From the NCBI RefSeq assembly GCF_001625195.1, contig NC_054389.1, forward strand, positions 10,164,520-10,228,519: a DNA stretch of 64,000 nucleotides, written 5' to 3'. Under the pieces are notes generated by a model. That model saw only the letters and a program-made list of their open reading frames with translations, was not told the origin of the DNA and searched no databases. Positions 33,302 to 44,342 of this stretch are shown one piece after another. Both the position numbers and the translations under genes were made by a program. The DNA is from Drechmeria coniospora (taxonomy: Eukaryota; Ascomycota; Sordariomycetes; Hypocreales; Ophiocordycipitaceae). The stretch's first letter is position 1, and each line of letters begins with the position of its first letter.

Positions 33302-35308
33302 TCAACCGCACTTCCAACGCGGCACAAGCTTGGCCTTCCAGCTGTTGTCGTAAAATTGCATGGTGACGTAGAGCCGGAAGTCAACCTTCTGCTCGGCAAC
33401 TTCTGTGACACGGAAGCGCGAAAAGAGGTTGACGAGAACGGTTCGCATTTCGGCGTAGGCGTACCTTTGCATCGGCCGTCAGCACAAAGGCACGCACTCA
33501 GACAAGGCTTCCCGGTGACGGGTGGGCACAATGGAACATACCTTTTGCCGATGCAAGCATGGTTGCCGTGAGAAAATGGCATGTACGCCTCTTGGGTGCT
33601 GTGTCGCATCCGTTAGTGCCACGTCGACATTGGGCGTGCATCTCGACGTACCTAGGATCCACGCTCTCTGGCTCGTCGGAGAGCCACCTCTCGGGCCAAA
33701 ACCTCATGGGCTGGGGCCAGTACTTCTCGTGCCGCTGCAGTCTCATGACGGAAGCGCACAGGATCGTGTGCTTGGGAAGCCGGTACCCGTCGACCTCGTA
33801 ATCATCCCGCATGCAGTGTCGTCCGAGCTCCGATATGACCGGGTGCAGTCGAAGGACCTCTTTGATGCATGCCTCCAAATACTCAAAATTTTCCGACTCT
33901 CGGATGCTCTTGTCGCTGATGAGGCTGTCCTGCGGCCCAAGCACGGGCAGGGACGCGTACAGCTTCTCTGCGACATCTGGGTTCCTCGCCATCTCCATGC
34001 AGAAGCAGGTCATGGTGTCTAAGGCAAACGAGTGTCAGCCGCGGAAACAGCAAACCAGGATGCCGTCGAGAGAGTCGCACAAGCCGAAGTCTCCGATCCG
34101 GTCAGGAAAATCTCCGACATGTTATCAATGATGTACTGGTGGTTCATCTCCATGCCCGCAGGCGCGCCAGCATCGCCCTTGGTCGCCGCCTGTCCATTGT
34201 TCAGAAAGTGGTGGAGAATATCCTCTCGGACGGGTTGTCCGCCAGCTTTCGCCCGTGACTGCCTCTCGTCGATGAGGTTGGTTATGGCCTGTCCGTCCGG
34301 ACACCCGTTAGCGTGCGAACGAGGCATGCACGGCGTGTGCGTCGCGCGCGAGCACTGCACTCACTTGGGTCATGAACTGGGGCCAACTAAAGGTCATGTC
34401 CCAACCGAAGCGTCGCAGGAATCGTTTCAGAAACACCGTCTACGGCGCACGACATGTGCGTCAGCAGAAGCTCGCCATCATGGCTGGCAATGCGTACCCG
34501 ATATCGGCGCGCCTGTCCTTCGAAGATCGCGCGCGGTATCTTGGACCACGCTTCCTGTTCCTTTGTACGCGTCGAGTTGGAGCTGAACAATTTGTCCACC
34601 TGGCCGAATCGTTGGCCGAAGCAGGTTTCTCCGATTCTGGAAGGGCAGAAACGTCAGGCCATCGGATGGCATCGTTGCAGCAACACGCTCGAATCGTTCG
34701 TGTCGTCCATACTCACATGTCGAGAGCGAGATGATGCAGATCGACCATGAGGTCGGTATCGAAGCCGTCGAGTCCTCGGACGGCCATGTTGGAATAGTTG
34801 TCCATCAAGGCGGCAAGACAGCTCGTGAAGACGGGCTCCAATGCGTCGACCGAGCCGGTGGTGAAGGCCGGTTCAAACAGTCTTCTCAGTTGCCTGTGAT
34901 TTTCGTTGCGGCTGGAAAAGAAGGAAGCGCATGTCAGCGATGGAAACGGCCAGCGGCAAGCAGGAGGTGCAATCACATTTCCCCCACCAAGCCGGGGTAG
35001 TGTCGGTTCGCGGCCAGCTCGGCGTAGACGGCCGTCTTGGGGAAGTCCGTCTTCTTCGAAAAGACGTCTCGGGCGGGCTTGGCGACCCAGACGTTTCGAG
35101 GACCAAGCCGAACGACATCGCCGTACTTTTGATGGCTCGACTGGACATGCTTCCAAATCGTACCGCGAGAGTACAGGTACGCGAGAGGTAACGACGTCCA
35201 TGGCGCGTACCAAGGACCGGGCACTTTCCGCAAGGGAGATGTGCGTTCCTTGCGCCATACGGCGAGGCCATAGAGGAGCAGGGCGACGAGGGCGACGAGG
35301 ACGATCAT
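33302..35308 (-). CDS. Cytochrome P450 monooxygenase, CYP65-like
   Basis: Eight exons (35308-34977, 34911-34717, 34636-34498, 34439-34365, 34288-34081, 34018-33652, 33598-33542, 33464-33302) sum to 1536 nt, 511 aa. An N-terminal TM anchor (IVLVALVALLLYGLAVW) and proline hinge KVPGPWYAPW come first, then KYGDVVRLGPRNVWV, YPGLVGE and RRLFEPAFTTGSV. Next are the I-helix FLTGSETSA, the K-helix EVLR (ExxR), FWPERW and the haem loop FSHGNHACIGKR with its Cys ligand. The pattern resembles CYP65 (isotrichodermin C-15 hydroxylase-like) enzymes of the ER membrane. No polyketide, peptide or terpene backbone gene is nearby, so no pathway is assigned. Confidence 0.96.
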
Positions 35309-37278
35309 GGCGTACCCGGTATGCTGCTCTGGATAGGTCCTGGCTGGAGATGGGAGGTCAATCGTTGGTCAATCGTTGGCACATGGGATGGAGGATAGGA
35401 CCGAGGGTGGTAAGTTGCCAGATGGCGCTCCGTGCAAGCCATGAAGCCGCTCATGTTCACTTATACGGTCGAGCAAGGAGACGTCTTGCTTCTCTGCCAC
35501 TAGAGGCTGGCAGAGGTACGAGTACCGATGCAGCATAGCATCGTTTTTGGCATGCTCGGTCGGTAGTCTGATGGCGTCAGGGGGTCCGATGAGTATCGGT
35601 AACCAATCGATGGGCTCGAGATAAGTGAAGCAGGCAGTCAGTCCACGGCTGCTGCAGTGGCTTAACATGGCAAACTGCCAGCGGAAGCATAACTACACGT
35701 ACCTAGTCAGCGGCATCTGTAGGGGCTGTCTCTTGTCGGGACTCGGGACGAGAATGGCATCGACGACTTGCGGCTCCCGACCGCAACGTGCAGGCGTGCT
35801 GCACAGTGTGTGGTTTGAGCCTCCGCAGGGTTCGAGTTCTTCGACGAGGTCGAAGTGGAAGTGCAAGCACATGAATGTGCATGGTACGGAGTACTTGCGT
35901 CCATGTATGGTTTGGCCGTGTGCACGGAGTACATGCTACATGCATTTCGACGCACTTACTGTAGATGCACAGTACTTGAACACTTGCACGCCGCACTATG
36001 CCGCCGCCAAAACCACACATGTGATGGGGAGATTACTTGGTATGATTTGCAAGCACAAAGCAAATCGGACAAGCCGAGTCGTTCAGCCCTCGATTGCATT
36101 TCCCCACAGCCAACGAGGCCACCTTCAGCGGTGTTCCAGGACTGGTGTCTCAGCATTGTAATCCTCGTGGCGCGACAACAAAACGGCGGAAGTTGCCAGG
36201 TGGGCAGGGAAAACACAGGTGGAAATGATGGCTGCTGCCGTGCAATGGTGGCGCGACGCTTCTCCGGCATGGCGGTCCAGAGCCTGCTGGCGGCGCATGG
36301 GGCCTCGCCTCGAGCATCGAGCCTGGAGCCCGGAGCCCTGAGCCTGGAACCGGGAGCCTAGCTGCCGGGAGCTGCAGCCCCGAGGGTCCAGGTCCTGGCG
36401 ACAAACGACAAGCTTTGAGGCTGGCGGCCAATCGTCCGCTCGCCATCCTCATCGCTACCCTTTCCGCTCTAGATGGGCGCGAACCCAGGAAACTTTCGAA
36501 ACAGACCAGCCAACGTGCTACTGGCACCACAGGTAGGTAGGTACCTGGTAGGCGTACGTGTACAGTACTTGCGGCAAAGGTAGCCTCAGTCGCGCAACTG
36601 GTAGGGAGTACATGCGCTAGGTGCTGCTCGCCTGCACAGCACAAGTACAGCGTAACAGTATGTATGTGCGCGCTCTCACTAATGCACGCGGATGCCGGCG
36701 GGAGTAGCGATTCGCTAGCGCCCGGGTGTCGCTGAATGGAACGGACGCTCCGAACGAGGAAGCGCGAAATCCGGCATCGCTCTTGCCGTTGGACTGGAAA
36801 CTGGAACGATGCTAAACCACATGCGTTCGAGACAGTGGCACCCCCAAGTTCGTTCAGCTCTCGACAAACCAAAGAAAAGAATCCATCATCAATTCATCAT
36901 GCAATCATCAGTCGCGCCTCAGCGTTATGGGTGGCCCAGACGTCGTGGACGTAGGTCTACTCTGCTCCGTCGTCTGTTGCGTGCATGACCTCGTCTAATG
37001 AGTGTCTTTACTGCCATCACGTCCGCATCGAGCTTCCTCCGGTGAGCCACGGAACTAACCAGTTACTGTCACCTCTACTATCACTGCGGCTGTCACTGTC
37101 ACTGTTACGTTTACGGTTACCGTTATCCTTACCGTTATTCTTACTCTTACTCTTACTCTTGCACTTGCACTTGCACTTGCACTTACACTTGTCCCTTGTT
37201 GCAATCATCGGCTGCTTCCGCGCACCAAAACTCTCAATCGCTGGGCAATCGTCAGATGACTCGGTCCTGTCATTGGAT
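35309..37278. other. Long intergenic region with small GC-rich and CTT repeats
   Basis: I recognise no gene. 35870-35960 and 36535-36625 contain GTAC-type words. 36305-36380 is a run of GAGCCTGGAGCCC-like near-repeats. 37060-37195 is a pyrimidine-rich hexamer run (CTTACT then CTTGCA units) directly upstream of the acyltransferase gene. It translates as Leu/His repeats if the frame is extended upstream, which I reject as coding. Confidence 0.6.
37133..37192 (+). repeat. Hexamer microsatellite (CTTACT)n(CTTGCA)n
   Basis: About ten near-perfect hexamers lie within the 5' leader or promoter of the MBOAT-like gene, 87 bp before its proposed ATG. Confidence 0.85.
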
Positions 37279-38576
37279 ATGCGGGTGCCACAGACCATCC
37301 CCGTTGTTCTTCTCCCTCTTGTGCCATTCCTAGGCCTCTTCTTCGCCGACCATGTCTTTCGCAGCCCGGCGAGAAGGCTTTCGGTGATTGCCGCGACCGC
37401 CTTGTCGGCAGCGTGGATCGTGGCCGTCGTCGACATCGAGAATCACATGCTGGCCTTTTACTTTGGACTCTTGGCCCCGTGGATCGTCCTTCGCGCCTAC
37501 CTCATGTTCTGGGTCTACGATCCCCGAAAGGACTTTCTCGCCATCCGCCTGCGCAGTCGCTCCGCCGACGATGGCCTTCACCACTGTTGGGAACCCTACC
37601 CTCCATCCGTGTCGCTGGCTCGGCTGTCGTGGATCGTCGACCTGCTGCTCGACTTCAGACTCGTCGGTTGGTGCTACTCGGCCTCTGACGGTCGTCCCTG
37701 CCGCTTCCACTCCCCCAAGACGACGGTGCAGGACACGGTAATCCTCCGGCAAAGGGCACAGACGCTGCCGAGTACCGTCGCCGCCATGGTCAGCCGCATG
37801 GCGCTGTCCCTCGTGTGCATCGGCATCTGCCAGACCTTCATCTTCCCGCCTGTGCGAGACGTCTTGCTGCATGGCCAGGCGTACCCGTCCCGGGGCTTCG
37901 TGTGGGGTGCCCTGTTTCGTCTCGTTGCCGTCACGACGAGCATAGCGTCCATCATCGCCCTCGTCGACCTGTTCTACTCTGTCTCGAGTATCCTTTCCGC
38001 CGCCTTCTTCAGGGCCGGCGTCCACACGAGCCTCGTCGGAGCCATTCAACCCAATCCGTGGGGGAGCCTCGGAGCCCTCGCCGACCGCGGAATTCCCGGT
38101 AGGCTTCTCCTTTCTTTCCTCTGTTCATGGTTTCCCTTCTTACCCTGCCTACAGGTTTGTATGATGCTTGGCACGACTACTTTCAGCACGGCTTTCGTTT
38201 GCTTGCGACCCAAGTCGGAAACGCCGTCGGCGGTACGTCGTCGCCACAGCGCAAAGCCGCCAAGCTCTTTAGCGTTTTCATCATGTCCGGCATCATGCAT
38301 GTGTGCGGTTCGCTCATGTTCCGACGCAACAACAGCCCTTACGCCGGCCAGCTCGCCTTCTTCTTGCTGCAGCCTGTTGGCATCTTTGGTCAAGGATTTC
38401 TCGACCACAAGGCGAGGCAACTGCCACGCGCAAGTCTCCTCCGGCCTTTCATGAACATATCTCTCTGTCTGCTCTGGTCGTATCTGGCCTTTCCGCTCGT
38501 GAGCAATGATCTGCTACGAGGGGGTTTCTGGGAACATCGACGGTTGGAAGCGCTGCTTGTGCGAACGGTTCGTTAG
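37279..38576 (+). CDS. Multi-pass membrane acyltransferase, wax-synthase/TRI7-like (MBOAT)
   Basis: Two exons (37279-38098, 38155-38576; intron 38099-38154 GTAGGC..ACAG, phase 1) give 413 aa. The start at 37279 (MRVPQTIPVVLLPLVPF) puts a TM segment at the N-terminus. The open frame extends upstream only through a Leu/His repeat. I count about eight hydrophobic segments. Exon 2 begins GLYDAWHDYFQHGFR, the WHxxFR region of the wax-synthase domain (PF13813). FIMSGIMHVCGSL holds the second conserved His expected of MBOAT enzymes. Fungal relatives O-acetylate or acylate terpenoid or sterol alcohols in the ER; the substrate is unknown. The GxxW of the typical FWGRxWH motif is not obvious, so activity is uncertain. 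Confidence 0.78.
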
Positions 38577-39431
38577 GATAGGGTCGGAAAACATTTGTGG
38601 CGAGAGAAAGCATAGTTCACTTGGAAGTAAGCACATGGGAATCATGGCTTGCCGCAACACGTACGGAGCACTCTGTGGTGCTATTGGATCAGCACTTTTG
38701 TACGGAGGAGTAATACCTAGTTACATGTTGGTGTATGAGTAAGTATTACTGTATTACTATAAGAAATATCTCCGCACAATAAGTACTTACAATGCTTAAA
38801 AGTAGATGCAACTACCCAGAAATTTACAGTATTCTCCGTACAATACGGGAACTCTTCACTTAAAGTAATAATAGGTACTCATCACTAATTACTCGGAGCA
38901 ATACTCCGTACAGTACGGAAGTTCTGCACTTAAAGTAATGGTAAGAAATAATAACTGAGAATAACACTCCGTGCTCTGTGAAAGTGCCGCAATTCACAGT
39001 AATATATTTCTTACTTAAAAAACTGGGGAGGCTGCCAAGTCGCACGTGCACTTGAGACACGCCAATGGTTTCCCCAAACCAAGGCTGGATGGAGGCTAGA
39101 TAATCCGAGGCCGCACGGCACCGCGACCCAACCCATCCGACTACATCGTCAGCAAAGATAGATGCAAGTGCAACGCTCAACCACCGTGCCCTTTCTTGCG
39201 TCCCTACTCATCCCCGCCTTGCCCGCCCCTGCCGCCTCGGCTCGGATGGAAAGTGCCAGAAAAGGCTCGCAAGGCCCTCGTTGAACCGGCAGACTGCTGC
39301 AGCAGCCCCCGTACCAACCTGCGGCTCAAGGTCCGGCCATGGCAACATCCTCGTGCCGCTTCTGCAGGATCATTATCGCTACCCTTGGGCCGTAACCGCA
39401 CGCAGGCTGGAGGCTCTGCAGAGCTTGCAGC
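38577..39431. other. Intergenic region with GTAC words
   Basis: 38690-39000 contains GTACGGAG, CTCCGTAC and AAGTAATA words. 38867-38941 partly repeats the motif of 38830-38880 (TCTTCACTTAAAGTAAT / TCTGCACTTAAAGTAAT). 39180-39431 is the promoter of the deubiquitinase gene. Confidence 0.6.
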
Positions 39432-41477
39432 ATGAATCCCCAACAGTCCGACTCGGAGTTTCTAGACTTTTACGAGGGCCAAAGCACCGCGTACCGACAG
39501 CCGCGCCGACGAGATCAGCTCTTGGATCGGTGGAACGAGCCATCGGTCATCCTCACCGCACTCGCCTTGATCGGGGCCGTCGTACTCAAGCTCTACAGCC
39601 CAGACGGGTCGCTGGAAACGGTTGGCGTCTCGATCGGGTACGCCCTGTGGGACTTGATCGTCTTCCTCGTGCCGGCGCCCCTGCTGTACGCCATCGACGG
39701 CTGGATGAGCGGTGCGACGACGACGCGACCCATGTCCGACGCGCAACCGGCCACACATGGCGCCAAGAGCGAGCTCATGCGGAGGATCCTCGGCCTCGAC
39801 CGCTCGGGCGGCATGATGGCCTCGGTCTACCAGGCGAGGACCCGAGCGCTGTCGGTGACGGGGACCGTCCTGGGCCTCAAGCTCGACCCGAGCCGCCCGG
39901 CCGGGCTGGGAAACCGCGACAACTCGTGCTACCAGAACAGCATACTGCAAGGCCTCGCCGCCTTGGACACCTTTCCCGGCTACCTGTCGGCCTGCGTGCG
40001 GACCGTCGACCCGGACGGTCAGGGCCAGGGCAACGACGTGGCCCGAACGCTGCGCACGCTGATCCACGACCTCAACGACCTGTCGAACAACGGAAAGACG
40101 ATTTGGACGCCGAGCTTGCTCAAGTCGATGAGCACCTGGACGCAGCAGGATGCGCAGGAATACTACTCGAAGATGCTCGACGACATCGACAGGGCCGTCG
40201 GCGAGGCCGTCGGCCGGTCGCGTCGGCATTCGGGGCTCGAGGCCGACTTTGCCGCCAAGGCGTCGACTTCGAGCCAGCACAGCGACGACAGCGGCTATCA
40301 GAGCCTGTCGTCGAAGGCGGACCGGTCGGCGATGAAGCCGCTGCAGAACCCGTTGGAGGGCTTGCTCGCGCAGCGGGTCGCATGCGTTCAGTGCGGCCAT
40401 CACGAGGGCTTGTCCATGATTCCATTCAACTGCCTCACCCTCAGCCTCGGCCTCGACAAGAGCCGGCATGATCTCTACGAGCGGCTCGATTCCTACAGCA
40501 GGGTCGAGGCGATCGAGGGCGTCGAATGCGCCAAGTGCACGCTGCTGCGGGCCCAGAGGCTCCTGACCAAGGTGGTCGAAAGGATGAAGGACTCGTCGAC
40601 GGCCGAGCAGCTGGCGGAGCCGTTGCGGCGGCTCGAGGCCATCGAGTCGGCGCTCGAGGACGACGACTTTGACGACGAGACGTTGACGGAAAAGTGCAAG
40701 ATATCGAGCCGCGGCAAGGTGAGCACGACGAAGACGAAGCAAATCGTCATCGCCCGTCCACCGCAGAGCCTCGCTATCCACGTCAACCGCTCCGTGTTTG
40801 ATCCGACGACGTTTGACATGATAAAAAATTCGGCGCCCGTCCGCTTCCCCTTGACGCTTGACCTCGGACCGTGGTGCTTGGGCAGCTCGGAAGGCGGCCG
40901 ACCGGTTGCGGAAGCGGGCAAGGCCGACGGCGACGGCGACGGCGACGGCGTCGAGGAACGATGGCAGTCGGATGCCGGGGCATCCATGGTGGCCGGGGAC
41001 GACGGCCCGTCGAGACTGACGGGGCCGATATACGAGCTACGGGCGGCCGTAACGCACGCGGGACGGCACGAAAACGGGCACTACATTTGCTACCGGAAAT
41101 ATCCGACGCCCGAGGCGGCCGTCGAGGCTGCCGCTCCCGACGACGATGTCGGCGCGCGAGACTCGGACGATGCAGACGACGGCGACGGGTCGGAGAAAAG
41201 AGACGACGGCGATCCAGTGGAGAGACAAAACGCGGGCTGGTGGAGGCTCAGCGACCACAACGTGGCCAAGGTGGACGAGGAGACGGTGCTGTCGCTTTCG
41301 CCCGGCGTGTTTATGCTCTTCTACCAATGCGTCGATGCCGGCATGGTGCTCCAGAGCGGGGCGCGCGCCGACTTGGCGTCGGGCGATGCTTCCGACGGTG
41401 CAAAGGGGGCTCGGGAGGGGGAGATGCGTGCTGCTGATCAGATTCCTCTGCCGATGGGCGACGACGAGGACTTGTAG
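39432..41477 (+). CDS. Membrane-anchored ubiquitin-specific protease, Ubp1-like
   Basis: This is a single exon of 681 aa. Two hydrophobic stretches near residues 38-54 and 66-92 suggest membrane anchoring, as in yeast Ubp1 and USP30. The Cys box is GLGNRDNSCYQNSILQGL (Cys near 166). A CVQCGHHEG / CAKCTLLRAQ zinc ribbon lies in the fingers. ARPPQSLAIHVNRS is the pre-His strand. The His box is GRHENGHYICYRK (His near 549), followed by WWRLSDHNV. Two low-complexity acidic inserts (near 495 and 570-600) interrupt the catalytic core. The enzyme removes ubiquitin from substrates at the ER, outer mitochondrial or peroxisomal membrane; the compartment is inference. The start at 39432 is the first ATG giving a polar N-terminus. 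Confidence 0.93.
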   Translation: MNPQQSDSEFLDFYEGQSTAYRQPRRRDQLLDRWNEPSVILTALALIGAVVLKLYSPDGSLETVGVSIGYALWDLIVFLVPAPLLYAIDGWMSGATTTRPMSDAQPATHGAKSELMRRILGLDRSGGMMASVYQARTRALSVTGTVLGLKLDPSRPAGLGNRDNSCYQNSILQGLAALDTFPGYLSACVRTVDPDGQGQGNDVARTLRTLIHDLNDLSNNGKTIWTPSLLKSMSTWTQQDAQEYYSKMLDDIDRAVGEAVGRSRRHSGLEADFAAKASTSSQHSDDSGYQSLSSKADRSAMKPLQNPLEGLLAQRVACVQCGHHEGLSMIPFNCLTLSLGLDKSRHDLYERLDSYSRVEAIEGVECAKCTLLRAQRLLTKVVERMKDSSTAEQLAEPLRRLEAIESALEDDDFDDETLTEKCKISSRGKVSTTKTKQIVIARPPQSLAIHVNRSVFDPTTFDMIKNSAPVRFPLTLDLGPWCLGSSEGGRPVAEAGKADGDGDGDGVEERWQSDAGASMVAGDDGPSRLTGPIYELRAAVTHAGRHENGHYICYRKYPTPEAAVEAAAPDDDVGARDSDDADDGDGSEKRDDGDPVERQNAGWWRLSDHNVAKVDEETVLSLSPGVFMLFYQCVDAGMVLQSGARADLASGDASDGAKGAREGEMRAADQIPLPMGDDEDL

Positions 41478-44342
41478 CAGACGACGAAAATCAAGGAGGC
41501 CAAGGATGATGGCGGGATGCCATGACGCGTCCTCAAGGCGGGCTTTGCGGCGACGGGGTTGGCCCGGCGGCACAATAACGAATCGGTTGCCTCGTCAATG
41601 GCGATGCAGTTGACACGGAGGAAGAAAAGAAAGAGCAGAGCTCCGTTCGATAGGCCGGTGCTCGTTCCGTCATGAAGGTAGAGGGAACGACGAAAGGCTT
41701 CACCGGAAATGCCCGTCTTCAGCCGCTGAGCGTGCGTGCTGCGGCCAAGTTTCGACGCCACGTGCCGAGGGTGTATGTTTGCCTCCTCTTGTCATGCTTC
41801 CGTGCCGCAGAGAGCACGAGCAGGACGTGCAAGACTCGGTGCGTGCGAGCATGAGTGCTAGGACGGATGTGAAGTGCAGCATGCCACGACGATGCTGCAA
41901 ACAAGGTGTTGGGCGGAGTCTCATCGCGTCCCATCCGATCGGCCGGGCAGTCCCGCCTGCCGACGACGAGGCATGATGGCGCGATGACGGGGCGTGCGTG
42001 CTGTCAGGATTTGACACTTGACACTTGACGCTTTACACCTGGCACTTGACACTTGACAACCCCGGTCGGCGCCCTGGAACCCGTTGCTTTCGATATCGTC
42101 GCCGCCCCTCCCCAACCGCACCGAGTCGTCAGCTGTTTTGTGCAAATCCGTCGGTCCCTTCCTCCGACACGTGTGCAGGACGGACACATAGATACGCACG
42201 AGGGAGTTCGAGTGCATTTCCTGCCGCAAAGTTTGCCATAGTGTACAATCAAACCTTGGGCGGAGTGCGTGGTGCGAAAGCATTACATGCACACCTAGGG
42301 AGTATGATGCAACAGAGGAAAAGGGGAATCGCCCGGCCTAGGGCTACAACGAATCAAGTATCGCGAGATGGGTCAGAATCAATCTATTGGTGTTCTTCTT
42401 GATGCTGTTGTTGCCCGACCACCATGTGTCCTCAACGCCTGCTTACATAGGCGCAAATGTGGACACCGTCACGTAACTAACTACCCGGACTTTAACCCCG
42501 CTACAGGCCCGTTGGCGCATCGGCGCGACAGAGCTTGAGTATGCCAATCGTGCGCCGAGTACAGTATACTGTACGGAGTCCACCTTGCGGGTACAATGAA
42601 CATGTGCTCGTACAAGTACAGAACACTTCATTACTTGTACTGTATTGTACAACTAAGTAAGTATTATATTAATACATGTAGATCACCTTGTCTTGCTTGA
42701 ATCTCGTTGCAATTGGTGTCTGTGGCCCTGATTGAAGTACGGAGTGGTTGTACACCAAGTGTGTGTGTACCTCTAACCTACGCGCGTACATGTGCATGTA
42801 CTCGTACATCCAAGTACAGTACAGTAGGTACTGTCAACGATTCATGAACGCGTACTTGTACTTGTAGGCAAGACTGCGGTGTTCGAGCACATGGAGGTAC
42901 TGTACAAGTATTTACAGTAAGTACATGTACAACTACGCAGTAGGTTCCGTACTGGATATTCATCGTGTTTGACTTGTATTACAAGTACATGTACGGAGTA
43001 CCATACAGCAAGTAAGTACTCCATACAGTACGATTGTTCGTATAGCGCCCCACATCGACCAACCACTAATTTTTAGCGTGTATACGGAGTGCAAGTACAC
43101 TACTTACGTCATGAACGATAACACATGACAGCCTCTACTTATACTGTACTTAAGCACGGAGTGCAGTAGGTATCAGTCCAGACGCAAAAGCTCTAGCAGT
43201 TACAGTGGTGGGCCAAGGCACAACGGCTCGGGTAGCATTGGACCTTCGATGATTACAACGTCCCGCATAGACATTATAGCAGCAGTTACAGATGTCAAAG
43301 CAGGTACATCAGTTATATCAGTTACATCAGTACTAGCAGTTACCGCAGCCCCAGTGGCCAGTAAGCATATAATACAGTACATGTATTGTACAACTACAGT
43401 ACTGTACAGTACGGAGAACGTATCTCCTTGTACAACTATTGCATAGGCACTAATGTTCGGCCGTGGGCCGTTGAGGGGCGCATCGCGGAAATGCGTACGG
43501 AGTACGGAGTATGAAAAGGGGGAATGGGTTTGTACAGTATAAATAACTACGGACAGTATAAATAACTACGGAGCACTGTACTGTATGAATACGAGGACGG
43601 AATATTTACTCGCTGGAGCCTACTGTGCGGAGCACGGAGCACTGCCTTCGTACTATTAGTAGGGGCATGTGCAAACACGTTTCTTGCAGCATGGAGTACA
43701 GCATGGAGTACACCTAACTATTCATACTAGGTACCATACAGTACCTGTCAGTAGGTCTATAGGACTTGGTGCCAGCATGCAAGTACAAATACATAGGATT
43801 GCTGAGTAGTTACAAGTACGTAAGTGCAAGTACTAATCGCACGCCCCAGCACCAGCCACTACGGTAACCTACGCCCAACGCCAAAAGGTGTACCTGTTCG
43901 GAGTACTCCCTGCATGCTCGTCACTCTCAACATCCTCAGGTCCATCACAACACCATGCCATGAAAAGCCCCCTTCTCGCCCCGTCTCTCCAGCTTCATCT
44001 TCATAGCTACCTTGCCTGCTTCTCTTGTCTTAGCTGCACGTGCGAGCGCCCCTTGATCTTTCTTCCTTCTCTTCCTTCTCATGGTTCATTCACGTAAAAA
44101 TCCTCGTGCTCGCTCTCGTCTGGATTGACTATTTACAACCACATCCCACCCACCATCCAAATATTCTCACCGCTTCGCCCCCCGTCCCGAGACTCCGATT
44201 GCGGCAACGACGTCGACAACGAAAACGGCCATCGGTACGGCCAACATCCAACTGAGCACTCGACTGAGTGCCGGCGCCCGGAGCGGCTCCCCACGCCGTT
44301 TCCTTCGCAGCCACTTGACGTGAGCCCTTTCCTTCGGTCGAA
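41478..44342. other. 2.9-kb gene-free island, GTAC words and short repeats
   Basis: No gene was recognised. 42005-42060 holds five GACACTTGACACTT-type near-repeats. 42540-43820 is a dense GTAC island (for example GTACATGTAC, ACGGAGTACGGAGT). 43240-43350 has a short CAGTTACATCAGTTA-type array. 44080-44342 is the promoter and leader of the carrier gene. Confidence 0.6.

Noticed and set aside
36985..37278. Upstream extension of the acyltransferase frame (Leu/His repeats)
   Set aside because: It is a translated hexamer microsatellite. The ATG at 37279 gives a normal membrane N-terminus.
39462..40781. 439-codon minus-strand frame opposite the Ubp1-like gene
   Set aside because: It is an Arg/Leu/Val-rich shadow of a GC-rich single-exon gene. 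The plus strand carries all the USP catalytic motifs.
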